Shown here one piece after another: positions 33,975 through 41,084 of a stretch of DNA of 41,084 bases. Each line of letters starts with the position of its first letter. Within the stretch, counting starts at the first letter, position 1. Location: positions 1 to 41,084 of the forward strand of contig NZ_SMKL01000056.1 of the NCBI RefSeq assembly GCF_004348545.1. The letters are read 5' to 3'. The notes below the pieces were generated by a model, which made no database searches, had not been told where the DNA came from, and was given only the letters and a program-made list of their open reading frames with translations. This DNA is from Jiangella ureilytica. GTDB taxonomy: Bacteria; Actinomycetota; Actinomycetes; Jiangellales; Jiangellaceae. Position numbers and translations under genes: made by a program.

Positions 33975-35030
33975 ATGGTGGTCGTGATGTCGCCCGATGC
34001 GACGCCGGAACAGATCGACGCCGTCGTGGCGCGGGTGCGCACCACCGGCGGCGAGGCGTTCGTCAGCCGCGGCGTGCAGCGCACCATCATCGGACTCGTC
34101 GGTGACGTCGACGACTTCCGTGCGCTCAACCTGCGCGGCATGCCCGGCGTGGCCGACGTCATCGCCGTCTCCACGCCGTACAAGCTCGTCAGCGTCGACC
34201 ACCAGCCCGGCCGCAGCACCGTGGTCGTCGGCACCGGCACCGGGGCCCGCCCGGTCATGATCGGCCCCGACACCTTCACCCTGATCGCCGGCCCGTGCGC
34301 CGTCGAGTCGCTCGAGCAGACGCTCGAGGCGGCCGAGATGGCCAAGGCGGCCGGCGCCACCATGCTGCGCGGCGGCGCCTTCAAGCCGCGCGCCGCGCCC
34401 CGCGACTTCCAAGGGCTGGGCAAGGTCGGGCTGCACATCCTCGCCGAGGTCCGCGAGGTCACCGGCCTTCCGGTCGTCACCGAGGTCATCGACCCCGCCG
34501 ACGTCGACCTCGTCAGCGGCTACGCCGACATGCTGCAGGTCGGCGCCCGCAACATGCAGAACACCGCGCTGCTGCAGGCGGTCGGCCGGGCCCGCAAGCC
34601 GGTGCTGCTCAAGCGCGGCATCCAGGCCACCGTCGAGGAGTGGCTCATGGCGGCCGAGTACGTCGCCCAGCGCGGCAACCTCGACATCGTGCTGTGCGAG
34701 CGCGGCATCCGCACCTTCGAGACGGCCACGGCCACCACGCTCGACATCGCCGCGATCCCCGTCGTGCAGCGGCTGTCCCACCTGCCGGTCATCGTCGACC
34801 CGTCCCACTCGGCCGGCCGGCGCGACCTCGTGCTGCCGCTGTCGCGGGCGGCCATCGCGGTCGGCGCCGACGGCATCCTCGTCGACGTCCACCCGGACCC
34901 CGAGGCGGCACTGTGCGACGGGCCGCAGGCGCTGGCCGGCGCCGACGTGCGCGAACTGGCCTCCACGCTGCGCCGGCTGGTGCCGGCATCGGGCCGCGTG
35001 CTCGGCGAGCCCTTCCCCGCGGTGATGTGA
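33975..35030 (+). CDS. aroF: Type I-beta DAHP synthase, variant substrate site
   Basis: A 351-residue protein of the type I-beta (ferredoxin-like N-terminal domain plus TIM barrel) 3-deoxy-7-phosphoheptulonate synthase family. The N-terminal regulatory domain is MVVVMSPDATPEQIDAVVAR onwards; metal ligands are in IAGPCAVES, DPSHSAG, RTFETATA and VDVHPDPEAALCDG. Two parts that are nearly invariant elsewhere are changed: KPRTSPY reads KPRAAPR, and TRNTLD reads TATTLD. Those are substrate-contact regions in known enzymes. The class II enzyme at 37316 looks intact. ATG 33975 has GGGAGG seven bases upstream. Confidence 0.88.
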   Translation: MVVVMSPDATPEQIDAVVARVRTTGGEAFVSRGVQRTIIGLVGDVDDFRALNLRGMPGVADVIAVSTPYKLVSVDHQPGRSTVVVGTGTGARPVMIGPDTFTLIAGPCAVESLEQTLEAAEMAKAAGATMLRGGAFKPRAAPRDFQGLGKVGLHILAEVREVTGLPVVTEVIDPADVDLVSGYADMLQVGARNMQNTALLQAVGRARKPVLLKRGIQATVEEWLMAAEYVAQRGNLDIVLCERGIRTFETATATTLDIAAIPVVQRLSHLPVIVDPSHSAGRRDLVLPLSRAAIAVGADGILVDVHPDPEAALCDGPQALAGADVRELASTLRRLVPASGRVLGEPFPAVM

Positions 35031-35039
35031 GGGCGGGCG

Positions 35040-35948
35040 TCAGCTGCTGACGCGAGCCAGCTCTGACTCGGGCCGGACCGCCCGCTGCTGCGCCCGGTGC
35101 GCGCGGATCGAGTAGGCCAGCGCAGCCACCCAGAGCACGGCGACGACCACGTAGACGGCCGCACGGACGCCTCCGGGCGCGTCGACCCAGTCGCTGCGCA
35201 GGATCGTGCGGCTGTTGGTGAGGACGATCATGCCGCCGACGGCGGAGCCGAGCACCCGCGGCGGCACGACCCGCACCAGGTACGCGGCGATCGGCGCGGC
35301 GATGACGCCGCCGGCCAGCAGCACGGCGACCCAGGCGAAGTCGATGTTCTCGGTGCCGAGCCCGATGAGGAAGCCGACACTGGCGGCGACAGCGACGATG
35401 AACTCGCTGGTGTCGATCGAGCCGATGACCTTCCGCGGCTCCATGCGGCCGCTCGCCAGGATCGCGGGCGTGCCGACGGGGCCCCAGCCACCGCCGCCGG
35501 TGGCGTCGACGAAGCCGGCGACCAGCCCGAGCGGCGTGAGGAACCGCCGTCCCGGCGGCCGCGGGTCGCGGCGTACCGGCAGCCCTCGCAGCGTGAACCT
35601 GACCAGCAGGTACGTGCCGAGTCCCAGCAGGATCAGCGACATGAGGGGCGCGGCGGTCTCGGTCGGGATGCCGGACAGCAACGTGGCGCCGGCGAACGCG
35701 CCGACCGCGCCCGGGACGCCGATCCTCGCGACGACCTTCCAGTCGACGTTGCCGAACTTCCAGTGCGACAGGCCGGAGACCAGGGTCGTGCCGATCTCGG
35801 CGAGGTGGACGGTGGCCGACGCCGCCGCCGGGTTCGCCGTCACGGCGAGCAGCAGCGTGCTGGAGGTGACCCCGTAGGCCATGCCGAGACTGCCGTCGAC
35901 GAGCTGGGCGGCGAAACCGACCAGGCCCAGCAGGACGAGCGTGCGCAC
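35040..35948 (-). CDS. TauE/SafE family sulfite/sulfonate-type exporter
   Basis: A 302-residue membrane protein with about eight helices, duplicated as usual for TauE/SafE (LVGFAAQLVDGSLGMAYGVT first, LVAGFVDATGGGGWGPVGTP second). The two conserved stretches are the family's signature. Members export sulfite or sulfoacetate or move other organic anions; here the substrate is open. GTG 35948 follows GGGAGG. Its promoter region contains a TATAGT hexamer (35986-35981 on the - strand) and a short ACCGGT motif. Convergent with the DAHP synthase. Confidence 0.92.
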   Translation of the reverse strand: MRTLVLLGLVGFAAQLVDGSLGMAYGVTSSTLLLAVTANPAAASATVHLAEIGTTLVSGLSHWKFGNVDWKVVARIGVPGAVGAFAGATLLSGIPTETAAPLMSLILLGLGTYLLVRFTLRGLPVRRDPRPPGRRFLTPLGLVAGFVDATGGGGWGPVGTPAILASGRMEPRKVIGSIDTSEFIVAVAASVGFLIGLGTENIDFAWVAVLLAGGVIAAPIAAYLVRVVPPRVLGSAVGGMIVLTNSRTILRSDWVDAPGGVRAAVYVVVAVLWVAALAYSIRAHRAQQRAVRPESELARVSS

Positions 35949-36058
35949 CCGGCGGCCTCCCTACCACTTAACCGGTCAGAACTATAGGAATAGTGGCTGA
36001 AGGAGGAATCCAGGTCAACAGTCGACGGCCGCCGTCTCGGAGTGCGGGACGCTCTGTC

Positions 36059-37093
36059 TCAACTCGCGACCGCGGTGGCGACGACCTTGGCCGCCCGCCG
36101 GGCGTCGGCCGCGGAGACGTCGAGGTGCGTGGTGAGCCGCACCAGCCCCGGCCCGACGATGCCGGAGAGCACGCCCTCGGCCCGGGCCGACTCGACCACG
36201 GCGGCCGCGCGCCCGCCCACGTCGAGGATGACGATGTTGGTCTCGACGGAGGCGGGGTCGACGGCGCCGGCGTCGGCATCGGCCACCGCCTCGGCGATGA
36301 GCCGGGCGTGCGCGTGGTCGTCGGCCAGCCGCTCGACGTGGTGGTCCAGCGCGTGCAGTCCGGCCGCCGCCAGCACGCCGGCCTGCCGCCAACCGGCGCC
36401 GAGCCGCTTGCGCCAGACCCGTGCCTCGGCGACTGCCGCGGCCGAGCCCACGAGCACCGAGCCGACCGGCGCCCCCAGACCCTTGGACAGGCAGACCGAG
36501 ACGGTGTCGAACAGCCGGCCGTAGTCGGCCAGCGCGACGCCGGTGGCGACGTGCGCGTTCCACAGCCGGGCGCCGTCGAGATGCAGGCGAACGCCGGCCG
36601 GGTCGACCAGGGCGCGCAGTTCGCGCAGGGTCTCGAGCGGTTGCACCGTCCCGCCGGCGAAGTTGTGCGTGTTCTCGACCGCCACGGCCGTCGTCGACAC
36701 CAGGTAAGGGCCGGCGTCCGGACTCATGAGCCGGCGGACTGCGTCGAGGTCGACGTGCCCGCGCGGGTCGGACCAGGTGCGGGTGGTGACGCCGTGCCAG
36801 GCCGCGTGCGCGCCCAGCTCGGCCCGGACCGCGTGTGCCCGCTCCTCGCAGAGCAGCTCCTGGCCGGGCGCGACCAGCGACCGGATGCCCAGCAGGTTGG
36901 CCAGCGACCCGGTGACGGTGAACAGCCCGGCCTCGTGGCCCAGCAGCGCGGCGACCCGCTCCTCGAGCGCGTGGACCGTAGGGTCCTCGTCGTAGACGTC
37001 GTCGCCGGTTTCGGCGGTGGACATCGCGGCCAGCATGGCGGCGGTGGGCCGGGTGACGGTGTCGCTGCGCAGGTCGATCACGCCAGAGGTCAT
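36059..37093 (-). CDS. ltaE: Low-specificity threonine aldolase-like PLP enzyme (GntG type)
   Basis: A 344-residue fold-type I PLP enzyme. Start IDLRSDTVTRPTAAMLAAMS, then GDDVYDEDPTVHALEERVAA, VTGSLANLLGI, the cofactor Asp in RLHLDGARLWNAHVATG and the PLP lysine 204 in SVCLSKGLGAPVGSVLVG. It cleaves L-threonine or allo-threonine to glycine and acetaldehyde in known members. It is upstream of the TauE gene on the same strand with 110 bases between; operon status is uncertain. Confidence 0.93.
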   Translation of the reverse strand: MTSGVIDLRSDTVTRPTAAMLAAMSTAETGDDVYDEDPTVHALEERVAALLGHEAGLFTVTGSLANLLGIRSLVAPGQELLCEERAHAVRAELGAHAAWHGVTTRTWSDPRGHVDLDAVRRLMSPDAGPYLVSTTAVAVENTHNFAGGTVQPLETLRELRALVDPAGVRLHLDGARLWNAHVATGVALADYGRLFDTVSVCLSKGLGAPVGSVLVGSAAAVAEARVWRKRLGAGWRQAGVLAAAGLHALDHHVERLADDHAHARLIAEAVADADAGAVDPASVETNIVILDVGGRAAAVVESARAEGVLSGIVGPGLVRLTTHLDVSAADARRAAKVVATAVAS

Positions 37094-37164
37094 GCGACGA
37101 CCCTAGTCACCCGGGACCCCAGCGCCGCCACCAGGTTGGACTCCCCGGAGAACCCCGGCTTCTT

Positions 37165-37227
37165 CATGATCATCAAGGTTTCGGGCGGTGGCAGCGGTGG
37201 CAGCGACCCGCTTCTTCGATGATCATG
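37165..37227. repeat. Palindromic intergenic repeat, second ATGATCATC copy
   Basis: Arms CATGATCATC (37165-37174) and GATGATCATG (37218-37227) with 43 bases between, in the spacer between the aldolase and class II DAHP synthase genes. Matches the core of the 29670 element; the internal part contains a GGCGGTGGCAGC repeat. Confidence 0.75.
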
Positions 37228-37315
37228 GGGACGTGGTGGCGACGGGAAGCGGTACGGCCCTGACGACCCCGGCGAGTTCCACCATGCGGATACGTGTGTG
37301 ATGTCTGGCCGCTGC

Positions 37316-38677
37316 CTAGGGGGTCGACTCGAGGAGCTCGGCGACGAGGAAGGCGAGCTCGAGCGACTGGGTCCGGTTGAGCCGCGGATCGCAGACGGTC
37401 TCGTAGCGGCTGCCGAGGCCGTCCTCGGCGATGGGGTCGCCGCCGCCGACGCACTCGGTGACGTCGTCGCCGGTGAGCTCGATGTGGATGCCGCCGGGGT
37501 GAGTGCCCAGCGCGCGGTGGACCTCGAAGAAGCCGCGCACCTCGTCGACGACGTCGTCGAAGCGGCGGGTCTTGTGGCCGCTGGGCGCCTCGTAGGTGTT
37601 GCCGTGCATGGGGTCGCAGATCCAGGACGCGACCAGGCCGTCGGCCTGGGCCTTCTGGATCAGCGCCGGCAGCGCCTCGCGGATCTTCCCGGCGCCCATG
37701 CGGGTGACGAAGGTCAGCCGGCCGGGCTCGCGCTCGGGGTCGAGCTTGGTGGCCAGCGCCAGCAGCTCGTCGGGCGTCGTCGTGGGCCCGACCTTGACGC
37801 CGATCGGATTGCGGATGCGTGCCGCGAACTCGAGGTGGGCGCCGTCGAGCCGGCGGGTCCGCTCGCCCACCCACACGAAGTGGCCCGACACGTCGTACGG
37901 CGCGCCGGTGCGGGAGTCGATGCGGGTCAGCGCCAGCTCGTAGTCGAGCAGCAGCGCCTCGTGGCTGGAGTACAGCTCGACGGTGCGCAGCTGGTCGGTG
38001 TCGATCTCGATGGCCCGCATGAACGACAGCGCCTGGTCCAGCCGGTGGGCCAGCCGCTCGTAGCGCTGGCCGGCCGGCGACGTGCGGACGAAGTCGGTGT
38101 TCCAGGCGTGCACCTGGTGCAGGTCGGCGAACCCGCCGCCGACGAACGCGCGGGTGAGGTTCAGCGTGGCCGCCGACGCGTGGTAGGCGCGGACCATGCG
38201 GTGCGGGTCCGGCACCCTCGCATCGTGCGTGAACTCGAAGTCGTTGACGATGTCGCCGCGGAACGCCGGCAGCGTGACGCCGTCGCGGGTCTCGGTCGAC
38301 TTGGAGCGCGGCTTGGCGTACTGCCCCGCGAGCCTGCCGATCTTCACCACGGGAACGCTGGCCGCATAGGTGAGCACGACGGCCATCTGCAGCAGCGTCT
38401 TGAGCTTGTTGCGGACGTTGTCGGCGCTGACGCCGGCGAACGTCTCGGCGCAGTCGCCGCCCTGCAGGACGAACGCCTCGCCGCGCGACACCGCGGCCAG
38501 CCGCTCGCGCAGCAGGTCGCACTCGCCGGCGAACACCAGCGGTGGCATGGCCCGCAGCTGCGCGACGGCGTCCTGGACGGCGACGGGGTCGGGCCACTCG
38601 GGCTGCTGACCGGCCGGCAGCGCGCCGACGGTCTCGGTCAGCTCGTGGTACAGCGCAAGGTCCTCCGGGGAGTTCAC
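37316..38677 (-). CDS. aroG: Class II DAHP synthase
   Basis: A 453-residue class II 3-deoxy-7-phosphoheptulonate synthase, first enzyme of the shikimate pathway. It has QGGDCAETFAGVSADNVRNK, GQYAKPRSKSTETRDGVTLP, AFVGGGFADLHQVHAWN, SSHEALLLDYELALTR, VGERTRRLDGAHLEF, DPMHGNTYEAPSGHKTRR and HIELTGDDVTECVGG. This is the aroG-type of mycobacteria and streptomycetes and probably the housekeeping enzyme. The GTG at 38677 has no proper ribosome site; TACCCT seven bases upstream suggests leaderless transcription. Confidence 0.97.
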   Translation of the reverse strand: MNSPEDLALYHELTETVGALPAGQQPEWPDPVAVQDAVAQLRAMPPLVFAGECDLLRERLAAVSRGEAFVLQGGDCAETFAGVSADNVRNKLKTLLQMAVVLTYAASVPVVKIGRLAGQYAKPRSKSTETRDGVTLPAFRGDIVNDFEFTHDARVPDPHRMVRAYHASAATLNLTRAFVGGGFADLHQVHAWNTDFVRTSPAGQRYERLAHRLDQALSFMRAIEIDTDQLRTVELYSSHEALLLDYELALTRIDSRTGAPYDVSGHFVWVGERTRRLDGAHLEFAARIRNPIGVKVGPTTTPDELLALATKLDPEREPGRLTFVTRMGAGKIREALPALIQKAQADGLVASWICDPMHGNTYEAPSGHKTRRFDDVVDEVRGFFEVHRALGTHPGGIHIELTGDDVTECVGGGDPIAEDGLGSRYETVCDPRLNRTQSLELAFLVAELLESTP

Positions 38678-38684
38678 GTCCTAC

Positions 38685-38690
38685 AGGGTA
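38685..38690 (-). promoter_or_regulatory. -10 hexamer of the class II DAHP synthase gene
   Basis: TACCCT on the - strand, 7 bases before the GTG at 38677. The layout predicts a leaderless mRNA; no clear -35. Confidence 0.4.
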
Positions 38691-38810
38691 GGCCGCGCGC
38701 TGCCCCGTCCGTCGCGGCGGCCCATACCCCGGACAGCGCGGCCGGGCCGCACCGGGGCCGGCGATAAGGTGGCTGCCGATCCGTCCCACTTCGACAGAAG
38801 GTCACCTCAC

Positions 38811-40025
38811 ATGCCCGAGAGCACTCCTGTGCGCAAGGTCGCCATGCTCACGGCCGGCGGCCTGGCCCCGTGCCTGTCGTCGGCCGTCGGCGGCCTGATC
38901 GAGCGGTACACCGAGATCGCGCCCGAGGTCGAGATCATCGCCTATCTCGACGGCTACGCGGGCCTGCTGACCGGCCGCTCCATCACCGTCACCCCCGAGA
39001 TGCGCGCCACCGCGTCGCGGCTGCACCGGTTCGGCGGCTCCCCCATCGGCAACAGCCGGGTCAAGCTGACCAACGTCGCCGACTGCGTCCGGCGCGGGCT
39101 GGTCCAGGAGGGCCAGGACCCGCTGCACGTGGCGGCCGAGCAGCTCACGCGCGACGGCGTCCACGTGCTGCACACCATCGGCGGCGACGACACCAACACG
39201 ACGGCGGCCGACCTCGCCGCGTACCTCGCCGGCAACGACTACGAGCTCACCGTGGTCGGGCTGCCGAAGACCGTCGACAACGACATCATCCCGGTGCGGC
39301 AGAGCCTCGGCGCCTGGACCGCCGCCGAGCAGGGCTCCATCTACGCCCGCAACATCATCGCCGAGCACTCGTCGAACCCGCGCATGCTCATCGTCCACGA
39401 GGTCATGGGCCGGCACTGCGGCTGGCTCACGGCGGCGACGGCGCGCGCCTACCGCACGTGGCTGGCCGCGCAGGAGTGGGCGCCCGAGCTGGGCGTCGAC
39501 CCGCGCCGCTGGGACGTGCACGCCGTCTACCTGCCGGAGCAGAAGCTCGACCTCGACGCCGAGGCCGGCCGGCTGCGCTCGCTCATGGACGACCTGGGCT
39601 GCGTCAACATCTTCCTGTCCGAGGGTGCCGGCGTCGACGAGATCATCACTGAGATGGAGGAGGCCGGCGAGGAGGTCCCGCGCGACCCGTTCGGCCACGT
39701 CAAGATCGACAAGATCAACCCGGGCGCCTGGTTCGCGCACCAGTTCGCCGCCCGCGTGGGCGCCGAGAAGGTCATGGTGCAGAAGAGCGGCTACTACAGC
39801 CGCTCCGCCGCGGCCAACTCCGACGACCTGCGGCTGATCAAGAGCTGCACCGACCTCGCCGTCGAGTGCGCGCTGCGGCACGAGGGCGGGCTCATCGGGC
39901 ACGACGAGGAGCGCGGCGGCCGGCTGCGCGCCATCGAGTTCGACCGCATCAAGGGCGGCAAGGAGTTCGACCCGTCGACGCCGTGGTTCGCGGACCTGCT
40001 CGGCGCCATCGGGCAGCCCGCCTGA
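38811..40025 (+). CDS. pfp: Pyrophosphate-type 6-phosphofructokinase
   Basis: A 404-residue phosphofructokinase. The donor site reads GGDDTNT (residues 124-130; ATP enzymes have Gly where Asp127 stands) and the next loop is PKTVDND (152-158; Lys153 marks PPi use). Other conserved parts: KVAMLTAGGLAPCLSSAVGG, EVMGRHCGWLTAATAR, FLSEGAGVDEI and DPFGHVKIDK. This suggests PPi rather than ATP as phosphate donor in a reversible glycolytic step. ATG 38811 follows AGAAGG at about 8 bases; TAAGGT at 38765-38770 could be the -10. Some PPi-type relatives use sedoheptulose 7-phosphate. Confidence 0.92.
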   Translation: MPESTPVRKVAMLTAGGLAPCLSSAVGGLIERYTEIAPEVEIIAYLDGYAGLLTGRSITVTPEMRATASRLHRFGGSPIGNSRVKLTNVADCVRRGLVQEGQDPLHVAAEQLTRDGVHVLHTIGGDDTNTTAADLAAYLAGNDYELTVVGLPKTVDNDIIPVRQSLGAWTAAEQGSIYARNIIAEHSSNPRMLIVHEVMGRHCGWLTAATARAYRTWLAAQEWAPELGVDPRRWDVHAVYLPEQKLDLDAEAGRLRSLMDDLGCVNIFLSEGAGVDEIITEMEEAGEEVPRDPFGHVKIDKINPGAWFAHQFAARVGAEKVMVQKSGYYSRSAAANSDDLRLIKSCTDLAVECALRHEGGLIGHDEERGGRLRAIEFDRIKGGKEFDPSTPWFADLLGAIGQPA

Positions 40026-40036
40026 TCCCGTTCCAC

Positions 40037-40072
40037 CCGGCCGCGGCGGACTCGTGTGTTCGCCGCGGCCGG
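40037..40072 (+). terminator. Terminator-like hairpin after pfp
   Basis: Perfect 12-bp stem CCGGCCGCGGCG (40037-40048) and CGCCGCGGCCGG (40061-40072) with a 12-base loop, 12 bases after the stop. No T-run; likely the transcript end. Confidence 0.65.
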
Positions 40073-40155
40073 AACCGGGTACGCCCTCAGGGACGGGTCC
40101 GCACTCTGCGCGGGCTCGTCCGCCTGTGCCCCCGGACGATGCGAGAGGTGGTTGG

Positions 40156-41084
40156 ATGACGGCGGTCGGGACCGCCGAGGGCCGGCCCCGGTTCCGGCCC
40201 GACGTCGAGGGTCTGCGCGCCGTCGCGGTGCTGCTGGTGCTCGCCTATCACGCCGGTGTGCCGCTGGCCAGCGGCGGCTTCGTCGGCGTCGACGTCTTCT
40301 TCGTCATCTCCGGCTTCCTCATCACCGGCCTGATCCTGCGCGAGATCGACACGACGGGACGGCTGCGGCTCGGCCGCTTCTACGCGCGGCGCATCAGGCG
40401 GCTGCTCCCGGCGACGGCGGTCGTGCTGGCCGCGACGGCGGCGCTGGCGCTCCTGCTGCTGCCACCGCTGCGCTGGCCCGCGATCGCGGGCGACATCGCG
40501 GCGTCGGCGACGTACGTGGTGAACTGGCGGCTGGCGTCGGAGTCGGTCGACTACCTGGCCGCCGAGGACGCCCCCAGCCCCGTCCAGCACTTCTGGTCGC
40601 TGGCGGTCGAAGAGCAGTTCTACCTGCTCTGGCCGGTGCTGATCATCGGGCTGCTGTGGTGGCACCGGCGCCGCCGCGGAAGGCCGTCGCTGCGCCGGAC
40701 GCTGCTGGCTGGGCTGGCGATCGTCGCGGTGCCGTCGTTCGTCTGGTCGCTGCACCTGACGGCGTCCTCCCCCGGCGCGGCCTACTTCGTGTCGACGACG
40801 CGGGCCTGGGAGCTCGCGGCGGGCGCGGCGCTGGCCATCGGGGCGCGCCGGCTGGAGCGGCTGGGCTCGCTGGAGTGGGCGGGGTGGATGGCCGGCGCGC
40901 TGGCCTGGGCCGGGCTCGCGGCCATCGGCTGGGCGGCGCTCACCTACGACGCGACGACGGCGTTCCCGGGGATCGCGGCGCTGGCTCCGGTCCTGGGGAC
41001 GACGGCGGTCGTCGCGGCCGGCGTCGTGTCGAGGCGGACGTCTGCCGGGCGGCTGCTCGGGACGGCGCCGATGCGGTGGGTGGG
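40156..41084 (+). CDS. Acyltransferase 3 (OafA/YrhL-like) membrane protein, 3' end outside window
   Basis: The visible 309 residues start MTAVGTAEGRPRFRPDVEGL and show the family signatures: EGLRAVAVLLVLAYHAGV with the catalytic His, GGFVGVDVFFVISGFLITGL, RRIRRLLPATAVVLAATAAL, and HFWSLAVEEQFYLLWPVLII, then several more membrane helices. The family moves acetyl or other acyl groups to cell-wall or exopolysaccharide sugars; larger members add a C-terminal SGNH domain, which here would lie beyond the window. GAGAGG about 7 bases before ATG supports the start. The frame continues to the last base without stop. Confidence 0.93.
   Translation, partial: MTAVGTAEGRPRFRPDVEGLRAVAVLLVLAYHAGVPLASGGFVGVDVFFVISGFLITGLILREIDTTGRLRLGRFYARRIRRLLPATAVVLAATAALALLLLPPLRWPAIAGDIAASATYVVNWRLASESVDYLAAEDAPSPVQHFWSLAVEEQFYLLWPVLIIGLLWWHRRRRGRPSLRRTLLAGLAIVAVPSFVWSLHLTASSPGAAYFVSTTRAWELAAGAALAIGARRLERLGSLEWAGWMAGALAWAGLAAIGWAALTYDATTAFPGIAALAPVLGTTAVVAAGVVSRRTSAGRLLGTAPMRWV

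Noticed and set aside
35970-35980. TAACCGGTCAG near the TauE promoter as a LacI operator
   Set aside because: Only the ACCGGT centre matches; arms are not palindromic.

Overview
The window is high-GC DNA from an actinobacterium. Codon third positions are almost all G/C, GTG starts are frequent, and several genes have a -10 hexamer 6-7 nt before the start codon, as in leaderless actinobacterial transcripts. An F420-type flavin/deazaflavin enzyme, an actinobacterial arginine operon (argCJBDF-R-H) and the infC-rpmI-rplT / pheST / arg gene order support this. The genus cannot be fixed from sequence alone. No rRNA, tRNA, CRISPR array, insertion sequence or prophage was seen.

Layout. 84-2543: a Y-family polymerase (DinB2 type) behind a winged-helix-like protein with an ADQA repeat tail, then a divergent VOC protein. 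2693-10035: a sugar island on the + strand with a LacI regulator carrying two operators in its own promoter, a lipoprotein binding protein, two permeases, a GH130 phosphorylase/hydrolase and a large secreted protein of unknown activity. 10039-11662: small proteins (unknown, MmcQ/YjbR) and a TMEM175-like channel that lacks its C-terminal half. 11777-19825 (- strand): argC-J-B-D-F-R, a small unknown gene, argH and a macrodomain protein, nearly all joined by 4-base start/stop overlaps. 19932-20873: an APH-like kinase. 21041-25460 (-): pheS-pheT with a translationally coupled SDR. 25517-26598 (-): an F420/FMN split-barrel enzyme with a histidine-rich tail overlapping a MOSC protein. 26608-28930 (-): infC (ATC start, long leader with a terminator-like hairpin), rpmI, rplT, and an rRNA/tRNA methyltransferase. 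29197-30664: DUF1844 and SseB-like proteins around a 0.5 kb repeat-rich spacer. 30845-40025: PASTA Ser/Thr kinase, AP-endonuclease-family protein, type I-beta DAHP synthase, TauE/SafE transporter, threonine aldolase, class II DAHP synthase and a PPi-type phosphofructokinase. 40156-end: an acyltransferase-3 membrane protein cut by the window edge.

How the parts work together. The + strand island at 2.7-10 kb looks like a self-contained system for one oligosaccharide: import by the ABC transporter (no ATPase encoded locally, so probably a shared MsiK-type ATPase), cytoplasmic phosphorolysis by GH130, and perhaps extracellular processing by the novel secreted protein. It is the best candidate for an undescribed system. 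The arginine operon covers most steps from N-acetylglutamate to arginine with its own repressor. Two DAHP synthases of different classes lie 2.3 kb apart; the type I-beta copy has lost conserved substrate-site residues while the class II copy looks intact, so the former may have a different job.

Regulatory signals read directly: paired palindromic LacI operators, an argC promoter overlapping ArgR-like half-sites, the infC attenuator, several intrinsic-terminator-like hairpins, and intergenic palindromes sharing the core ATGATCATC.
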